From positions 126,386,970 through 126,446,969 of the forward strand of contig CM043962.1 of the NCBI GenBank assembly GCA_014529385.2: a stretch of 60,000 bases of DNA, read 5' to 3'. The stretch's first letter is position 1; every line of letters begins with the position of its first letter. The notes below the pieces were generated by a model. That model was not told the origin of the DNA. It saw only the letters and a program-made list of their open reading frames with translations, and made no database searches. This document shows, one piece after another, positions 11,064 through 21,656 of this stretch. This stretch comes from Adiantum capillus-veneris. Its lineage: Eukaryota > Streptophyta > Polypodiopsida > Polypodiales > Pteridaceae. The translations under genes were made by a program, and so were the position numbers.

Positions 11064-12101
11064 TGTAATGGAAGTGGCCTATTAACTTGAGAGTAGCGGA
11101 AATTAATGAGAGTACTTTTAAGAAATTACTTTGTGAGCATAGCCGGTGAACATAATTGAAGATAGCAACATAATCATAGCAATTAGTTAACTTGGAATGA
11201 ACAATACTTTTGTATGAGAGATAATTTAAAGAACATGACACCAGTTGAGGACCGGATTTGGAGCTGGTCCCCCCTCCAATAAGCATTTGTATTATGATTT
11301 CTCCCATCAAGAGAGGCTTGTTATAATACAATCTTTGTGTTCCTTGTGACCTAGGTGGTGCAATGAAGATAAAAAACTTCATGCATCACAAGCATAACAT
11401 AAACTTGAAGAAAGATTTAACTATCCCAAGCCTTAGTCCCAAGACCTCAAACACCTTCGAAGGTGGAGAGAGATAGCAGGGAATGAGCGTAGGGAAGAGG
11501 AAGAAGAAACATTTCATAGGAGAAAGAATTAGTTCCTCACTTATCATAACTCTTCTTGCTAGCATACATAATAGCATAGTAATGAAGATGGAGAAGATGG
11601 CAAGCTTAAGCATTGAAGCATGGCTCTTGGTTGGATTTGCACTCCATAGCCAAGAGTGTTGGTGTAGGCTCTCAACTTCTCAAGGAGCATGGAGAAGGAG
11701 ATGGAGCTCTTGCACTTTGCATAGCACACAATGAGAGCGTGTGTGAGTGTGTGTGGGTGAGTATACCCCCTAAGCAACCCCCTAGCTTACTTTGGTTGAC
11801 CCCCCCCCCCCCCCCCCCCCCCCCCTTTGTAGCTCATGCTTGAAGCTCATTGGGCCCCTCCAGGACTAGCCAATCACAAGCAGGAGGCATTACAAGCAAC
11901 AACGGTAGCCTTGGGACAAGTGTCCCCCTTTCCCCTTTGAGAGAGAGGACTTGATAAATGCAAAGACAATCAATTAAATCTCCTAAATTATCATTGGACC
12001 CCTTGAGTGGCCAACCAATAGGCTTCAGGCACACTATGAGGGCAACATGAGGAGGAACTTTACAAGTGTCCTTGCTACCTCTTAAGGCTTGGGGTTACCT
12101 T

Positions 12102-12142
<41 letters not shown>

Positions 12143-12322
12143 CTCTCACTAGCCCCTACAATATGGGCTCGCCCCCTCTTGTGTAGGGATCATTTTGAAT
12201 TTAGGTGCTCAAGCACCTTACTCATCAAGCATGACAAAGCACTTCTAGCTTGGGGGTGTTTCCACAAGCATCTCAAGCAAGCACAACAAAGCACCTCAAG
12301 CACCTTAGTCATCCAGTAGGAC
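11064..12322 (-). repeat. Gypsy B 5' LTR, first segment
   Basis: Matches the left LTR from its TG start to the Copia C insertion point. Poly-C (11800-11825) and (TG)n (12104-12141) runs are present; the TG run is longer here than in the left LTR. Bases 12318-12322 (aggac) are the Copia C target site. Confidence 0.9.
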
Positions 12323-12514
12323 AGTTGGGGTATAAAGCCCAATGTGGTCGCCCAGGTAAGTGGGCGGGCCGCTAGGTATGTACACATATTCTTTTGTAAA
12401 AACCTAATAAGAACTCACTATGCTTTACACATTACAGTAGAGCGAGTTCACCATATCGTCGTGCTCTTCTTCTCGCACTGTCTCTCGCGTCGCACTTCCG
12501 CTCGTACTCCTTCA
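12323..12514 (+). repeat. Copia C 5' LTR
   Basis: Begins AGTTGGGGTATAAAGCCC where the partner LTR begins TGTTGGGG, and ends CTCCTTCA. At 192 bp it is short for an LTR. The terminal TG is mutated. Confidence 0.93.
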
Positions 12515-12516
12515 AC

Positions 12517-12528
12517 TGGTATCAGAGC
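12517..12528 (+). promoter_or_regulatory. Copia C primer-binding site
   Basis: TGGTATCAGAGC, an exact complement of the plant initiator-Met tRNA 3' end, two bases after the 5' LTR. Confidence 0.93.
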
Positions 12529-13611
12529 TCAGATCGAGGCTCGGGGCAGCACTGCAGGAGGCTAGAGTCACCAGCTCAGATTGGAGTGAAATTCGACAGG
12601 CGAAGACACGGCCCCAAATCCTGTTGGTGCACCTGAAGGGCTCGGTGTTCTCAAAATTTCATTCTGCGGTCATCTCGACCACCGTTCGGCTTCGACAAAG
12701 GTCTGCGCAGGCCATTTTCGACTACGTGGTCTCAGCGGGTGCAGATTCGACTCTGCAAATTTGGGGTTTTTGGCCTACGACTGCAGGTGCTGAGGATATC
12801 GACACTCCCAGAGTGTTGATTTGTGGCTATCTACACATCGAAGGACGGCTCACAGTTCTTGGAGGCGTGTCACATACGACACGGGCGCATCTACACACAG
12901 ACTGTAGGCGACATCCACTAGTTCATCAGGTAGCTTGTGTTTGCTGCTTGATATTCCAGATTTCATCCTAACATTGCAGGTACTTCCACATGGGATGTAT
13001 TGTCAGAGATGATGTATGTCGGTTGAGGGTTTGCTGGTTGTGAGTCACGCAGCAAACAACCGCCGCAGCTGTTACAACATACAGTGGGAAATTTGTGGAT
13101 GTATGACTTTGTGGGAAGTCTATGTACTGTCAGATTTACTGCAGCCTTTGTTGAGGGTCGAGTGAGGTTTTATTGAGCTGGGGGATTCTCGAATGTTGAG
13201 ATCCTTTCGGTGATACAGGTCTTGGAGCGATCCCTCGAGCACCCTTAGATAGGCAGCTAGGATGTATTGATTGTGAGTTAGACAGTTGGGATTGCATCTT
13301 TGCTTTACTACCGTTGAGGCATTGTCCCAGTCTATGCTTATAGGACAGTGACAGGATAGTGAGAGACAGTACAGGTGCAGGACAGGTTTACCCGCAGCTT
13401 ACAGTGTCAGAGAGACAGTGTTTTTTGAGGTGTTTTTTGGTCTGTTTTTAGTACACCAGAGCCATTTTACAAAGGAGACTCTGCCAAAATTTTTGCAGAA
13501 TCTGAAGCTTTCTTGGTTCATTTGACAGGTTGATATTGGTTCAGAGGTCAGTTTACAGGGGAAACTCTGCTGAATTTTTCCCAGAAAAGTAAACTACTGT
13601 GAAGCGTAGCT
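12529..13611 (+). other. Copia C 5' leader
   Basis: About 1.08 kb between the primer site and the start codon. A 115-codon frame at 12624-12971 shows no known domain and is probably chance. The segment from 13340 to 13600 is rich in 'gacagt/acagg' and pyrimidine motifs. No splice signal or other gene is evident. Confidence 0.6.
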
Positions 13612-16600
13612 ATGGCTGGATCACAGGACACTGCTCTTTACAATATCAAGAAGCTGGATGGAACCAATTTCCCATTGTGGAAGAAGCAGATTTGGCACGT
13701 GTTGGTACAAAAGAAGCAGATAAAACCTATAAAGCTCAAGGGGATAAAACCAGAAGCTATGGACGAAGATGAATGGAGCGAAATGGATGAATTGGCACTT
13801 TCTACCATTATGCTGCCTTTGGCAGAAAGCGTTTACTTCAATGTAGCAGACGAGATGTCGGCTTATCAAGCATGGTTAAAGCTGAGTGATCTTTATGAGA
13901 AGCAGAGTGCAGCTTCACAGGTATACTGGCTTAAGAAGCTTGTTGACTTGAAGATGAAAGAAGGGACACCTATGTCCAATCATCTGAATGAATTCAACAC
14001 AATCTACAGTCAGTTGTCAGCTCAAGGTGTCAAGTTTGATGAACCTGTTAGAGCTATGTTCCTGTTGATCACATTGATGGAAAGTTGGGACACTTTTCGC
14101 ACAGCTTTGAGTAATTCTGCACCTCCAGATGGTTTGAACATAGCAGGTGTAGAAGGAAGTCTGCTTACTGAAGAAACCAATAGAAAGACAATGGACAAAG
14201 GCAAAGGAACAGCCTTAGTTGTCAGGGGAAGGACCAAAGAAAAGTACAAACGTGGAAAGAGGAATCAGTCTCGTAGCAAGTCCCGCAGTGCTAAAGGCAA
14301 GAGTGACATAGAATGCTACCATTGTGGCAAGAAGGGTCACATGAAAAGAGACTGCAGAGAATGGAAAGCAGAAAAAGGCAAAGAGAAAGCTGAAGACCAT
14401 GGTGAGAAGAACAAGTCCTCAGTGAAGATTCAAGAAATAAATGTGACAAACACTGTTGCTGTGGATGACAGTCTAGTGTCAGGAGACATCTACTTCTTGA
14501 AGAATACAATGGACTCAGCTCTTCTTACAGCATCTGATGGAAATGCACTGAGTGACTGGATTATAGACTCAGGGGCATCACTTCATGTGTCTCCAAACAA
14601 GGAGTGGTTTACCTCTTATGTGACCACTAAAGATCATGTTCGGCTAGGCAATGGGCAGACATGTGAGATCTTAGGTGTTGGAGATGTTCAATTGAAGTTT
14701 CAGAATGGCTCTTCTTTCACGCTGAAGAATGTGAGACATGTTCCCGCAATTACAAAGAGCTTGATCAACACAGGTTTACTTGATGATGCTGGCTACGTCA
14801 CCACTTTTGGACAGAACATGTGGAAGATATCCAAGGGTTCTATGACAGTAGCACATGGAGTAAAGTCTGGAGGACTTTACATGATTTATGTATCAAATGT
14901 CTCTAAAAATGTAATCAATGTAACCGAGCAGCCGAACGTTTCTTTGTGGCATAGCCGGTTAGGACATATGGCCAAGAAGGGAATGGAAATCTTGTCTCGT
15001 TCTGGTTATTTGCCTGGCTTTTCATTTAATGATTTTGAATTCTGTGAACATTGTCTGTATGGTAAGCAAACACAGCAGCCACATAAGCATAGAAGCAGTA
15101 GAAGAGATACACAGTTGGCACTTGTTCATAGTGATTTGTGTGGACCTATGCCTAACCTATCTCTAGGGGGAGCTTCTTACTTTATGACATTTATAGATGA
15201 TTACTCGAGGAAAGTATGGGTTTACTTTCTCAAGCACAAGGATGAAGCGTTTAGTGTTCTCAAAACGTTTGTGAAAGTTGTGGAGAATCAGAGTGGCAAG
15301 AAGCTTAAATGCTTACGCACTGACAATGGTGGAGAGTATGTTTCAAAGGCCTTGCAGGACTTTTGTGAGTCAAAAGGTATAAAACGTGAACTTACTGCTC
15401 CTTACAATCCTCCTCAAAAAGGTGTTGCTGAGAGGATGAATAGGACCATACAAGAGAAGGTCAGAAGTATGTTGTCTAATGCACAACTGCCAAATGGGTT
15501 TTGGGTTGAAGCTGTATCAACAGCTGTTCATCTTGTAAATAGATCTCCTAGCAAGGTTTTGCAGAAGGATTTAGTGCCAGAGATGGTATGGTCAGGCAAG
15601 GTGCCCTCATACAAGCATCTCAGAGTCTTTGGCTGTGAGGCATATACTCACGTTCCAAAGGAATTTAGGAACAAACTTGAGCCAAAGAGTAGAAAGTGCA
15701 TCTTTCTAGGCTATGGTAATTCTGGTGAGATGGGGTACAGACTTTGGGATCCCGAATCCAGAAAGGTTGTCCGCAGCAATGATGTTCACTTTAATGAATC
15801 CAAATATCATTTTAAACCAGAGAGGGTTGAGGAGATTAGAAGAGTTGTCTTCCAAGAAGATGGACCTGCACGTGTAAGACAAAATGTCAGGGCTCAAGAG
15901 GAGCAAGGACAGGATAGAGTGGAACCACAGGTTGTGGCTGAGCCTGAGCCACCTATTGTGTGTAGATCAGGACGTGTCACGCGACCTCCTGATAGGTTTG
16001 TTCCATCTATGAATTATGTCATGTTGACTGATTGCAATGAGCCTTCATGTTACAAGGAAGCAGTGCAAATGAAGGACTCCGGGAATTGGCAATTGGCCAT
16101 GCAGTCAGAGATGACAGCTCTGCATAAAAACCAGACATGGAAGCTAGTTAAATTACCACGGGGCAAAAAGGCTCTACCCTGTAAATGGGTTTACAGGTAT
16201 AAGATCACCGCTCATGATAGTCAGCCAAAGTACAAAGCAAGGCTTGTTTCCAAGGGCTTTAAGCAAGAACAAGGCATTGACTTTGATGAAGTCTTCTCTC
16301 CGGTGGTCAAAATGACTACATTGAGATGCTTTCTTGCATTGGTTGCCATATTAGACGTGGTGTTGCACGAAATGGATGTCAAGACAACGTTCTTGCATGG
16401 TGATTTAGATGTGGAAATTTACATGCAGCAGCCAGAAGGGTTTGTTGAGAAAGGCAAGGAAGATTGGGTATGCCAGTTGTTAAAGAGTCTTTATGGCTTA
16501 AAACAATCACCGAGGGCATGGTACCATAAATTCCACAAGTTTATGCTTTCTCAAGGCTACAAACGTAGTGAGTTCGATCACTGTCTATATACAAAGAAGG

Positions 16601-17592
16601 CTAAGGATGGCAGTTGGCTGATCCTTATTTTGTATGTGGATGACATGTTGATTGCTGGCAAGCACTTGGAAGAAATTTCAACTTTGAAGTCAAAGATGGC
16701 AAAATCGTTTGACATGAAAGACATGGGTGAGGCAAGTCATATACTTGGTATGCGCATTGAGAGAGACATATCAAAGAAGTTGATTTGGTTATCTCAAACA
16801 GAGTATATTGACAAGGTTTTGCAACGTTTCAATATGGAGAAGGGAAAGGCATTGAGTGTTCCATTGCCACCATATGTGAAACTTAGCAAACAAGATTGTC
16901 CTGTGTCTGAAGAAGAACAGGCTGAAATGGATAAGATTCCATATGCGTCTGCAGTGGGTAGTTTGATGTATGCAATGATTGCTACTCGCCCAGACATTGC
17001 ATTTGCAGTGGGAGTAGTAAGTCGATACATGTCAAACCCACGCAAGAAACATTGGGAGGCAGTGAAAAGAATATTGAGATACCTGAAAGCTACAAAGAGT
17101 ATGCGTATATGCTATGGGAGTCAGGAGCTAAGTGTAAAGGGTTTTACAAACTCAGATTATGCAGGTGACTTAGACAACCGAAGGTCTACGTCAGGGTATG
17201 TCTTTACATTGGCTGGTGGAGCAGTATCATGGCGTTCTAGATTACAAGATTGTGTTACTCAGTCTACTACAGAGGCTGAATATGTTGCAACATCAGAGGC
17301 ATGCAAAGAATCAATTTGGCTTAATCGACTAGTAATAGATTTGGGAATCAAAGAAGAGATGCCTGTGTTATATTGTGATAGTCAAAGTGCTATACAATTG
17401 GCTCGCAATCCAGTTTATCACTCAAAGACAAAGCATGTGGATGTGAAGTATCATTTCATCAGGGAAGTGCTCGAGGATAAGCAACTTCAGCTTGTCAAAG
17501 TTCACACCACAAAAAATCCTGCTGATCTACTTACAAAAGGACTTCCCTCAGAGAGCTTTGCGCATTTTAGCAAGCAGTTAGGTGTAGGGTAG
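13612..17592 (+). CDS. Copia C gag-pol polyprotein (Ty1/copia type)
   Basis: A single frame of 1326 residues, normal length for a plant Copia polyprotein. Domains in order: gag (about 1-230, with DGTNFPLWKKQIWHVL near the N-terminus); CCHC zinc knuckle CYHCGKKGHMKRDC (235-248); aspartic protease WIIDSGASLHVSP (catalytic D319); integrase HHCC with H447, H452, C478 and C481; DDE triad D508, D571 and E607; RT with YVDDML (D1010, D1011); RNase H to the C-terminus. Catalytic residues of protease, integrase and RT are present. In RNase H the first acidic position reads Asn (FTNSDYAGD, N1180) where Tnt1-type families have Asp; E1221 and D1256 remain. The start is the first ATG of the open frame. No stop or frameshift is seen. 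RNase H activity is therefore doubtful although the rest looks functional. Confidence 0.95.
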   Translation: MAGSQDTALYNIKKLDGTNFPLWKKQIWHVLVQKKQIKPIKLKGIKPEAMDEDEWSEMDELALSTIMLPLAESVYFNVADEMSAYQAWLKLSDLYEKQSAASQVYWLKKLVDLKMKEGTPMSNHLNEFNTIYSQLSAQGVKFDEPVRAMFLLITLMESWDTFRTALSNSAPPDGLNIAGVEGSLLTEETNRKTMDKGKGTALVVRGRTKEKYKRGKRNQSRSKSRSAKGKSDIECYHCGKKGHMKRDCREWKAEKGKEKAEDHGEKNKSSVKIQEINVTNTVAVDDSLVSGDIYFLKNTMDSALLTASDGNALSDWIIDSGASLHVSPNKEWFTSYVTTKDHVRLGNGQTCEILGVGDVQLKFQNGSSFTLKNVRHVPAITKSLINTGLLDDAGYVTTFGQNMWKISKGSMTVAHGVKSGGLYMIYVSNVSKNVINVTEQPNVSLWHSRLGHMAKKGMEILSRSGYLPGFSFNDFEFCEHCLYGKQTQQPHKHRSSRRDTQLALVHSDLCGPMPNLSLGGASYFMTFIDDYSRKVWVYFLKHKDEAFSVLKTFVKVVENQSGKKLKCLRTDNGGEYVSKALQDFCESKGIKRELTAPYNPPQKGVAERMNRTIQEKVRSMLSNAQLPNGFWVEAVSTAVHLVNRSPSKVLQKDLVPEMVWSGKVPSYKHLRVFGCEAYTHVPKEFRNKLEPKSRKCIFLGYGNSGEMGYRLWDPESRKVVRSNDVHFNESKYHFKPERVEEIRRVVFQEDGPARVRQNVRAQEEQGQDRVEPQVVAEPEPPIVCRSGRVTRPPDRFVPSMNYVMLTDCNEPSCYKEAVQMKDSGNWQLAMQSEMTALHKNQTWKLVKLPRGKKALPCKWVYRYKITAHDSQPKYKARLVSKGFKQEQGIDFDEVFSPVVKMTTLRCFLALVAILDVVLHEMDVKTTFLHGDLDVEIYMQQPEGFVEKGKEDWVCQLLKSLYGLKQSPRAWYHKFHKFMLSQGYKRSEFDHCLYTKKAKDGSWLILILYVDDMLIAGKHLEEISTLKSKMAKSFDMKDMGEASHILGMRIERDISKKLIWLSQTEYIDKVLQRFNMEKGKALSVPLPPYVKLSKQDCPVSEEEQAEMDKIPYASAVGSLMYAMIATRPDIAFAVGVVSRYMSNPRKKHWEAVKRILRYLKATKSMRICYGSQELSVKGFTNSDYAGDLDNRRSTSGYVFTLAGGAVSWRSRLQDCVTQSTTEAEYVATSEACKESIWLNRLVIDLGIKEEMPVLYCDSQSAIQLARNPVYHSKTKHVDVKYHFIREVLEDKQLQLVKVHTTKNPADLLTKGLPSESFAHFSKQLGVG

Positions 17593-17681
17593 TACATCAC
17601 TTCTCTACATCTCTTGTATATTAGCTTGGATAGTAGCTTCTGTCACACTTAAAGTACCACATTGGACTTTAAGTGGGAGGT
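17593..17681 (+). other. Copia C 3' untranslated region and polypurine tract
   Basis: Follows the stop codon TAG. Ends in the purine tract AAGTGGGAGG (about 17671-17680), immediately before the 3' LTR. Confidence 0.85.
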
Positions 17682-17873
17682 TGTTGGGGTATAAAGCCCA
17701 ATGTGGTTGCCCAGGTAAGTGGGCGGGCCGCCAGGTATGTACACATATTCTTTTGTAAAAACCTAATAAGAACTCACTATGCTCTACACATTACAGTAGA
17801 GCGAGTTCACCATATCTTCATGCTCTTCTTCTCGCACTCCCTCTCGCGTCGCACTTCCGCTCGTACTCCTTCA
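17682..17873 (+). repeat. Copia C 3' LTR
   Basis: Begins TGTTGGGGTATAAAGCCC and ends CTCCTTCA. Followed by the target copy aggac (17874-17878). Confidence 0.95.
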
Positions 17874-18275
17874 AGGACAAGCACCTCAAGCACCTTAATC
17901 ATCCAGCAAGACAAGCACCTCAAGCACCTTAATCAAGCACGACATGTACATCAAGCAGGACAAGCACCTCGAGCTTGGGTCGGGTTCCCACCTCAAGCTC
18001 AGCCCTAGCTTACCTAAGGTCAAAGGACTTTTACACACATTATTGGAGGTCTTCAATGAAGCTAACCCTAAGGTCTTATGCTCCATTGGTGGTTAGCCTT
18101 GCTCTTTGTTAGACCCTCTCTCATTTGGGCCCCTTTACCATTGGCCCTGTGTTGAGATAGATCTATAAGCACATGCCTATATCTTAACCCTTGTTCCCGT
18201 TTATTCTCCCACATTAAGTCATCAGTTTAATATGAGAAAATCATTTGAGTTGGTTAGTTATTAGATTTTATGTCA
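17874..18275 (-). repeat. Gypsy B 5' LTR, second segment
   Basis: Resumes the LTR after Copia C with the CAAGCACCT minisatellite and runs to ATGTCA. It matches 5209-5610 of the left LTR. Followed by the target copy aataa. Confidence 0.9.
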
Positions 18276-18993
18276 AATAAAAACTTTTGGGTATAGTTCA
18301 AAGCCGAATAGCTCTAACGTAGGCCCTTTGCCACCTTTGATTGCCACGGCTTCAAAAGGGGGCGATAAACTTTGTCAAGGGTAGAAGTATGCTAACTACT
18401 CCATTGATGACGGGTACTTACTCTACAAGGGTAGAGTGTGTGTACCAACTATCACACATTCTTAAAGAAAGTCATGATAGACCAAGTGTGTGTCATCCCA
18501 AGATTCAAAAGACCTATGCACTAGTTAAAAGGCAATTTTATTGGCCTAGTTTATTTAGGGACATCCAAACTTACGTGGTGCAAAGGAATAAGTTCTAGAT
18601 CAATAAACATGAGCATCTCAAGGTTATGGGGGGACTTCTCCATCCTTTGGAGATTCCTCAAGGGAAATGGAAAAGCATTTCCATGGAATTCAAATTATTA
18701 CAATTACCCAAGATTAGTCAAGGTAATGACTCAGTGTGGGTGGTAGTGGCTATGTTAACCAAAATGGAAAAGTTTATTGCCACAAAGAAAACATTTAAAA
18801 TGCCAAAGTTGGCAAAACTCTTTATTTAACATCTCTTCAAGCTATATAGCTTGCCCGTAGATATGGTGTCAGATAGAGATAGAAAATTTACCACTTTTGG
18901 AGGGAAGTCTTCAAAAAGCTAGATACTACTCTGAGCATGAGTACGACGAATCATTCGATTTTGATGGTCAATTCGAAAGAGTTAACCAAACCC
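18276..18993 (+). pseudogene. Gypsy A: integrase remnant (continuation of 1-3.98 kb)
   Basis: Resumes the plus-strand gypsy cut at 3984. An H2C2 zinc-binding block lies at 18341-18598: HDRPSVCHPKIQKTYALV, then RQFYWPSLFRDIQTYVVQ. The DDE core follows: KWKSISMEFKLLQLPK (about 18670), VVVAMLTKMEKFIATKK (about 18735), then VSDRDRKFTTF (about 18870) and DGQFERVNQTLA (about 18965-18995). Stops and a frame change break it. The first acidic residue is replaced (usual MDF reads MEF). Strand, domain order and decay match the RNase H end at 3780, and the 5-bp target copies join the two halves. Sequence ends at the left LTR of element H. Confidence 0.85.
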
Positions 18994-19347
<354 letters not shown>

Positions 19348-20642
19348 TAAATTTAACACCCTCTTTGTAGCTCATAGTGGGCATAAATAGTGAGACCAAG
19401 TCGATGAAGAAGCTACCATGGACACCCCAGAAGAGGCTTGCAATTGGGTGCACATCGGTTATGCTACCCTCAACTTTTCACCTTAGAAGAATGCCATCCC
19501 GAGCATTGGTTGCCTTATTGAAAATTGAACTGTAGACCATACTACGTCCAAGAATCCCCATTCTTGAAGTGTGAACACATCAACGCCAAAATACTCCAAG
19601 ATAATGAACTTTGAAATACATTCTATCCATAATTTGGCCAACAACAATGGATTGGCATGCACATCCATAGTGTTTTAGATACGGCTGATTGGTTCCTGCG
19701 AGATGCATGTGCCTTGAACTTTGGCCCATGTGTTCAAACAGTGAACTTGAAATCCAACACAAGGGTCCAAACTATTTATAGTGAGCGTGTCCTTTTGCCC
19801 ATCTCTGCCACTCTTAAGCCTCTCTTTGGTTGAAGCTAGTGGCATCAAAAATTTCTAACTAAAAATTTGGCATCACGGCCATTGTGGCCGTCATCATGTG
19901 TGCCATGCCGATCTCCTTTGTCAATTTGTTATCACTAGCACCTCTGTCTAGCTTGCCTTTGCCTTTTTTTTGTGGATTATTGCTTTTGTCTTTGGCTTCA
20001 AAGTCCCAAGCCAAACAAAGTGTCGTGTCAGAGACATAACAATGAATCTCAGTCCTCATGGTGGGTATCGAGGCAACTAACCGAGCATTGGTACCGTTGT
20101 TCTTGTCAATCTTACCTTTGCCTTTGTCTTCTAGCAAATTTTTCCATTTGCTTTTAGCTTCACAGTTTTGAGCCAAACAAATCGATGGTTTCCTTAAGAA
20201 CTTTGCCCGTGCATAAGCCGATGATTGAATGCTAGTTGATATTTCCATAGCCAATAGTTGGTCTTCTTTGGTGTTGAGGCTTTGGGGAAACAACTCCCAA
20301 GAGCTTTTATAAAACTGTCCACTTGGCTCCTCTTCCAAGCAGTTCAAAATGCTAAGCATTAAAAGGCTTTTCTCTTCGTGCGAGGTCTGGGGTCTACACC
20401 ACCCCCACTGTCAAGCAACATCTCAGAATACCCCTCTCGGAGATGAGAAAGGTGCAGTCAACATCTTAGAGCACAAGGCATCTTTGCACAATGAGCTCCC
20501 AATGTTTCAAAACGCCCTTTGTAGCCACCCCCACATCCACTACAATTGGAGTCACCTCTACCTTGCTACCTCTCAAAACGCTGTGCAGAATGGATCTCCA
20601 TGTGACATTGCATCATGAGCTTGTGCTTTTGAAATCATAGTG
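19348..20642 (-). other. Element H internal sequence with an unrecognised ORF
   Basis: The only long frame is minus-strand 20359-19859 (166 codons). It has two similar Lys-rich segments, 'CLAQNCEAKSKWKNLLEDKG' and 'CLAWDFEAKDKSNNPQKKG', about 65 residues apart, so it arose partly by internal duplication. I recognise no domain. It may be a gag-like remnant or chance. Confidence 0.35.
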
Positions 20643-20647
20643 AGGAG

Positions 20648-20855
20648 TGAAGTGCGCGAGCGAGAGAGAGCGCGCGCGCGTGTGTGTGTGTGTGTGTGCA
20701 GCGAGGAGAAGAGAGGAGAAGAGGAGACCTTGTGTTTGCAGGGGCTAAAAACTCACTCTCTACATGTGATCCCCCTTATTCTATTAGGTACATAATGAAT
20801 AAGTATAGTGGGTGGGCACTTGGCCTAACCGGCCACATGGGGCTTTACCCCAACA
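20648..20855 (-). repeat. Element I left (3') LTR
   Basis: Starts TGAAGTGCGCGAG, carries short GA, GC and (TG)n runs (20662-20698) and ends CCCCAACA. The minus-strand start TGTTGGGGTAAAGCCCC resembles the Copia C LTR start, suggesting related lineages. Confidence 0.9.
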
Positions 20856-20924
20856 ACCTCCCACGTAAAGGCCAATGTGGCCATGAGAGAGAAAAGAAAA
20901 CCGTACAAAACCTGTACAAGGCCA

Positions 20925-21656
20925 TCACAAGTATGACCTCAGCCAATGCCCCACTGGCTCATTGAATCTGTGTGCATCTAGCTCTAATCGTAGAGGAAGT
21001 ATAGAGCGATCACCGCACGCATCCTGCAAGTATCTCACCATACGCTGTAAAGTACCCCTATGCTCAAGGCCAACGTCAGTCACTGCACGACTAACTGCTC
21101 CCACTGCAAATGCACCTACTGCAAATGCAATCTCGGGTCGCGAGATGAGTATCTCGTACATGAGACTCCCGAATGCTGATGCAATCCTAGCAGTATCTAC
21201 CAATCTGACTATCTCAGTCAAATCTGGCTTAGAACTCCACTCATGGAAATCACCCTGACACTTGAACTCCGATCCCTGGAATCCATCCTCGTGTCCATCG
21301 CATGTCACATGCGCACCAAGAGTATCTATCTGTCCTGAAACCTGTGTGGTAAGAGCAATGCCTAGCTCTAACTCACATACATCAGCCTCTGGCCTAAGCA
21401 TATCCATGAATGGCTGAATCACGACTGAATCCTCAACACTCAAGTCATCCATATCCGTCATCATATCCACGAATGACATGCGTTGTTGCACAATTGTCTG
21501 CACAACTGACTCAACATGCTCACAAACTAGAGCATCATGCAACCTATCCGCAAAGGAGACTATCCTCGTCTCTCTGCATGGCTGCGTACTCACAAAAAAC
21601 TGTGTCCTCTCGCACATGACATACTCACATCGCATGAATCGTGCCAACACTAGCAC
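20925..21656 (-). CDS. Element I: spacer fused to RT C-terminus and RNase H start
   Basis: Open for 243 codons on the minus strand. The first 150 or so residues match nothing I recognise: acidic, with EHVESVVQTIVQQRMSFVDM and 'DILRPEADVCELEL'-like sequence. From about residue 165 it carries the Copia RT tail SAFGSLMYEILISRPEIAFA, then a duplicated AFAVG pentapeptide, then LQRMVRYLQDACGDRSI, the start of the connection to RNase H. The RT active site, integrase core and RNase H catalytic residues are all missing. It lies downstream of the gag-protease frame in a different reading frame. It may be translated by frameshift, or it may be a relic; being open suggests a fairly recent deletion or some constraint. 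Confidence 0.65.
   Translation of the reverse strand: MLVLARFMRCEYVMCERTQFFVSTQPCRETRIVSFADRLHDALVCEHVESVVQTIVQQRMSFVDMMTDMDDLSVEDSVVIQPFMDMLRPEADVCELELGIALTTQVSGQIDTLGAHVTCDGHEDGFQGSEFKCQGDFHEWSSKPDLTEIVRLVDTARIASAFGSLMYEILISRPEIAFAVGAFAVGAVSRAVTDVGLEHRGTLQRMVRYLQDACGDRSILPLRLELDAHRFNEPVGHWLRSYL

Larger units (their letters stand above)
12323..17873 (+). mobile_element. Copia C: nearly intact Ty1/copia LTR retrotransposon
   Basis: 5551 bp. LTRs of 192 bp each (12323-12514, 17682-17873) differ at about eight positions by eye, including the first two bases of the left copy (AG instead of TG). A perfect target duplication aggac lies at 12318-12322 and 17874-17878. The empty site survives in the other Gypsy B LTR at 5209-5213. 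An initiator-Met primer site, a 1.1-kb leader, one uninterrupted gag-pol frame and a polypurine tract are all present. It is the youngest insertion that can be ordered in this stack. Confidence 0.95.
3985..18275 (-). mobile_element. Gypsy B: chromovirus-type Ty3/gypsy element, split by Copia C
   Basis: A complete minus-strand LTR retrotransposon. The left LTR (3985-5610) and right LTR (11064-12322 plus 17874-18275) both begin TG and end CA. They are flanked by a perfect 5-bp duplication, aataa, at 3980-3984 and 18276-18280. The initiator-Met primer site lies just inside the right LTR, and a purine tract (plus-strand 'acctctctctt') lies inside the left LTR, so transcription runs right to left. 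Coding order on the minus strand is gag, protease, RT, RNase H, integrase, chromodomain, as expected for a chromovirus. Frameshifts and damaged motifs make it non-functional. It sits in the RNase H-integrase interval of Gypsy A. Confidence 0.92.

Noticed and set aside
12331-12337. TATAAAG as a TATA box of the Copia C LTR
   Set aside because: It lies eight bases from the LTR start, leaving no room for an upstream promoter within the element; also similar to the purely structural LTR start of element I.
18989-18993. Target duplication for element H
   Set aside because: Bases left of the left LTR (aaccc or accct, depending on the chosen start) do not match those right of the right LTR (tccca); the ends stay uncertain.
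20684-20965. 93-codon plus-strand frame at 20684-20965
   Set aside because: It starts in the LTR of element I and runs antisense to its coding frame; no domain.
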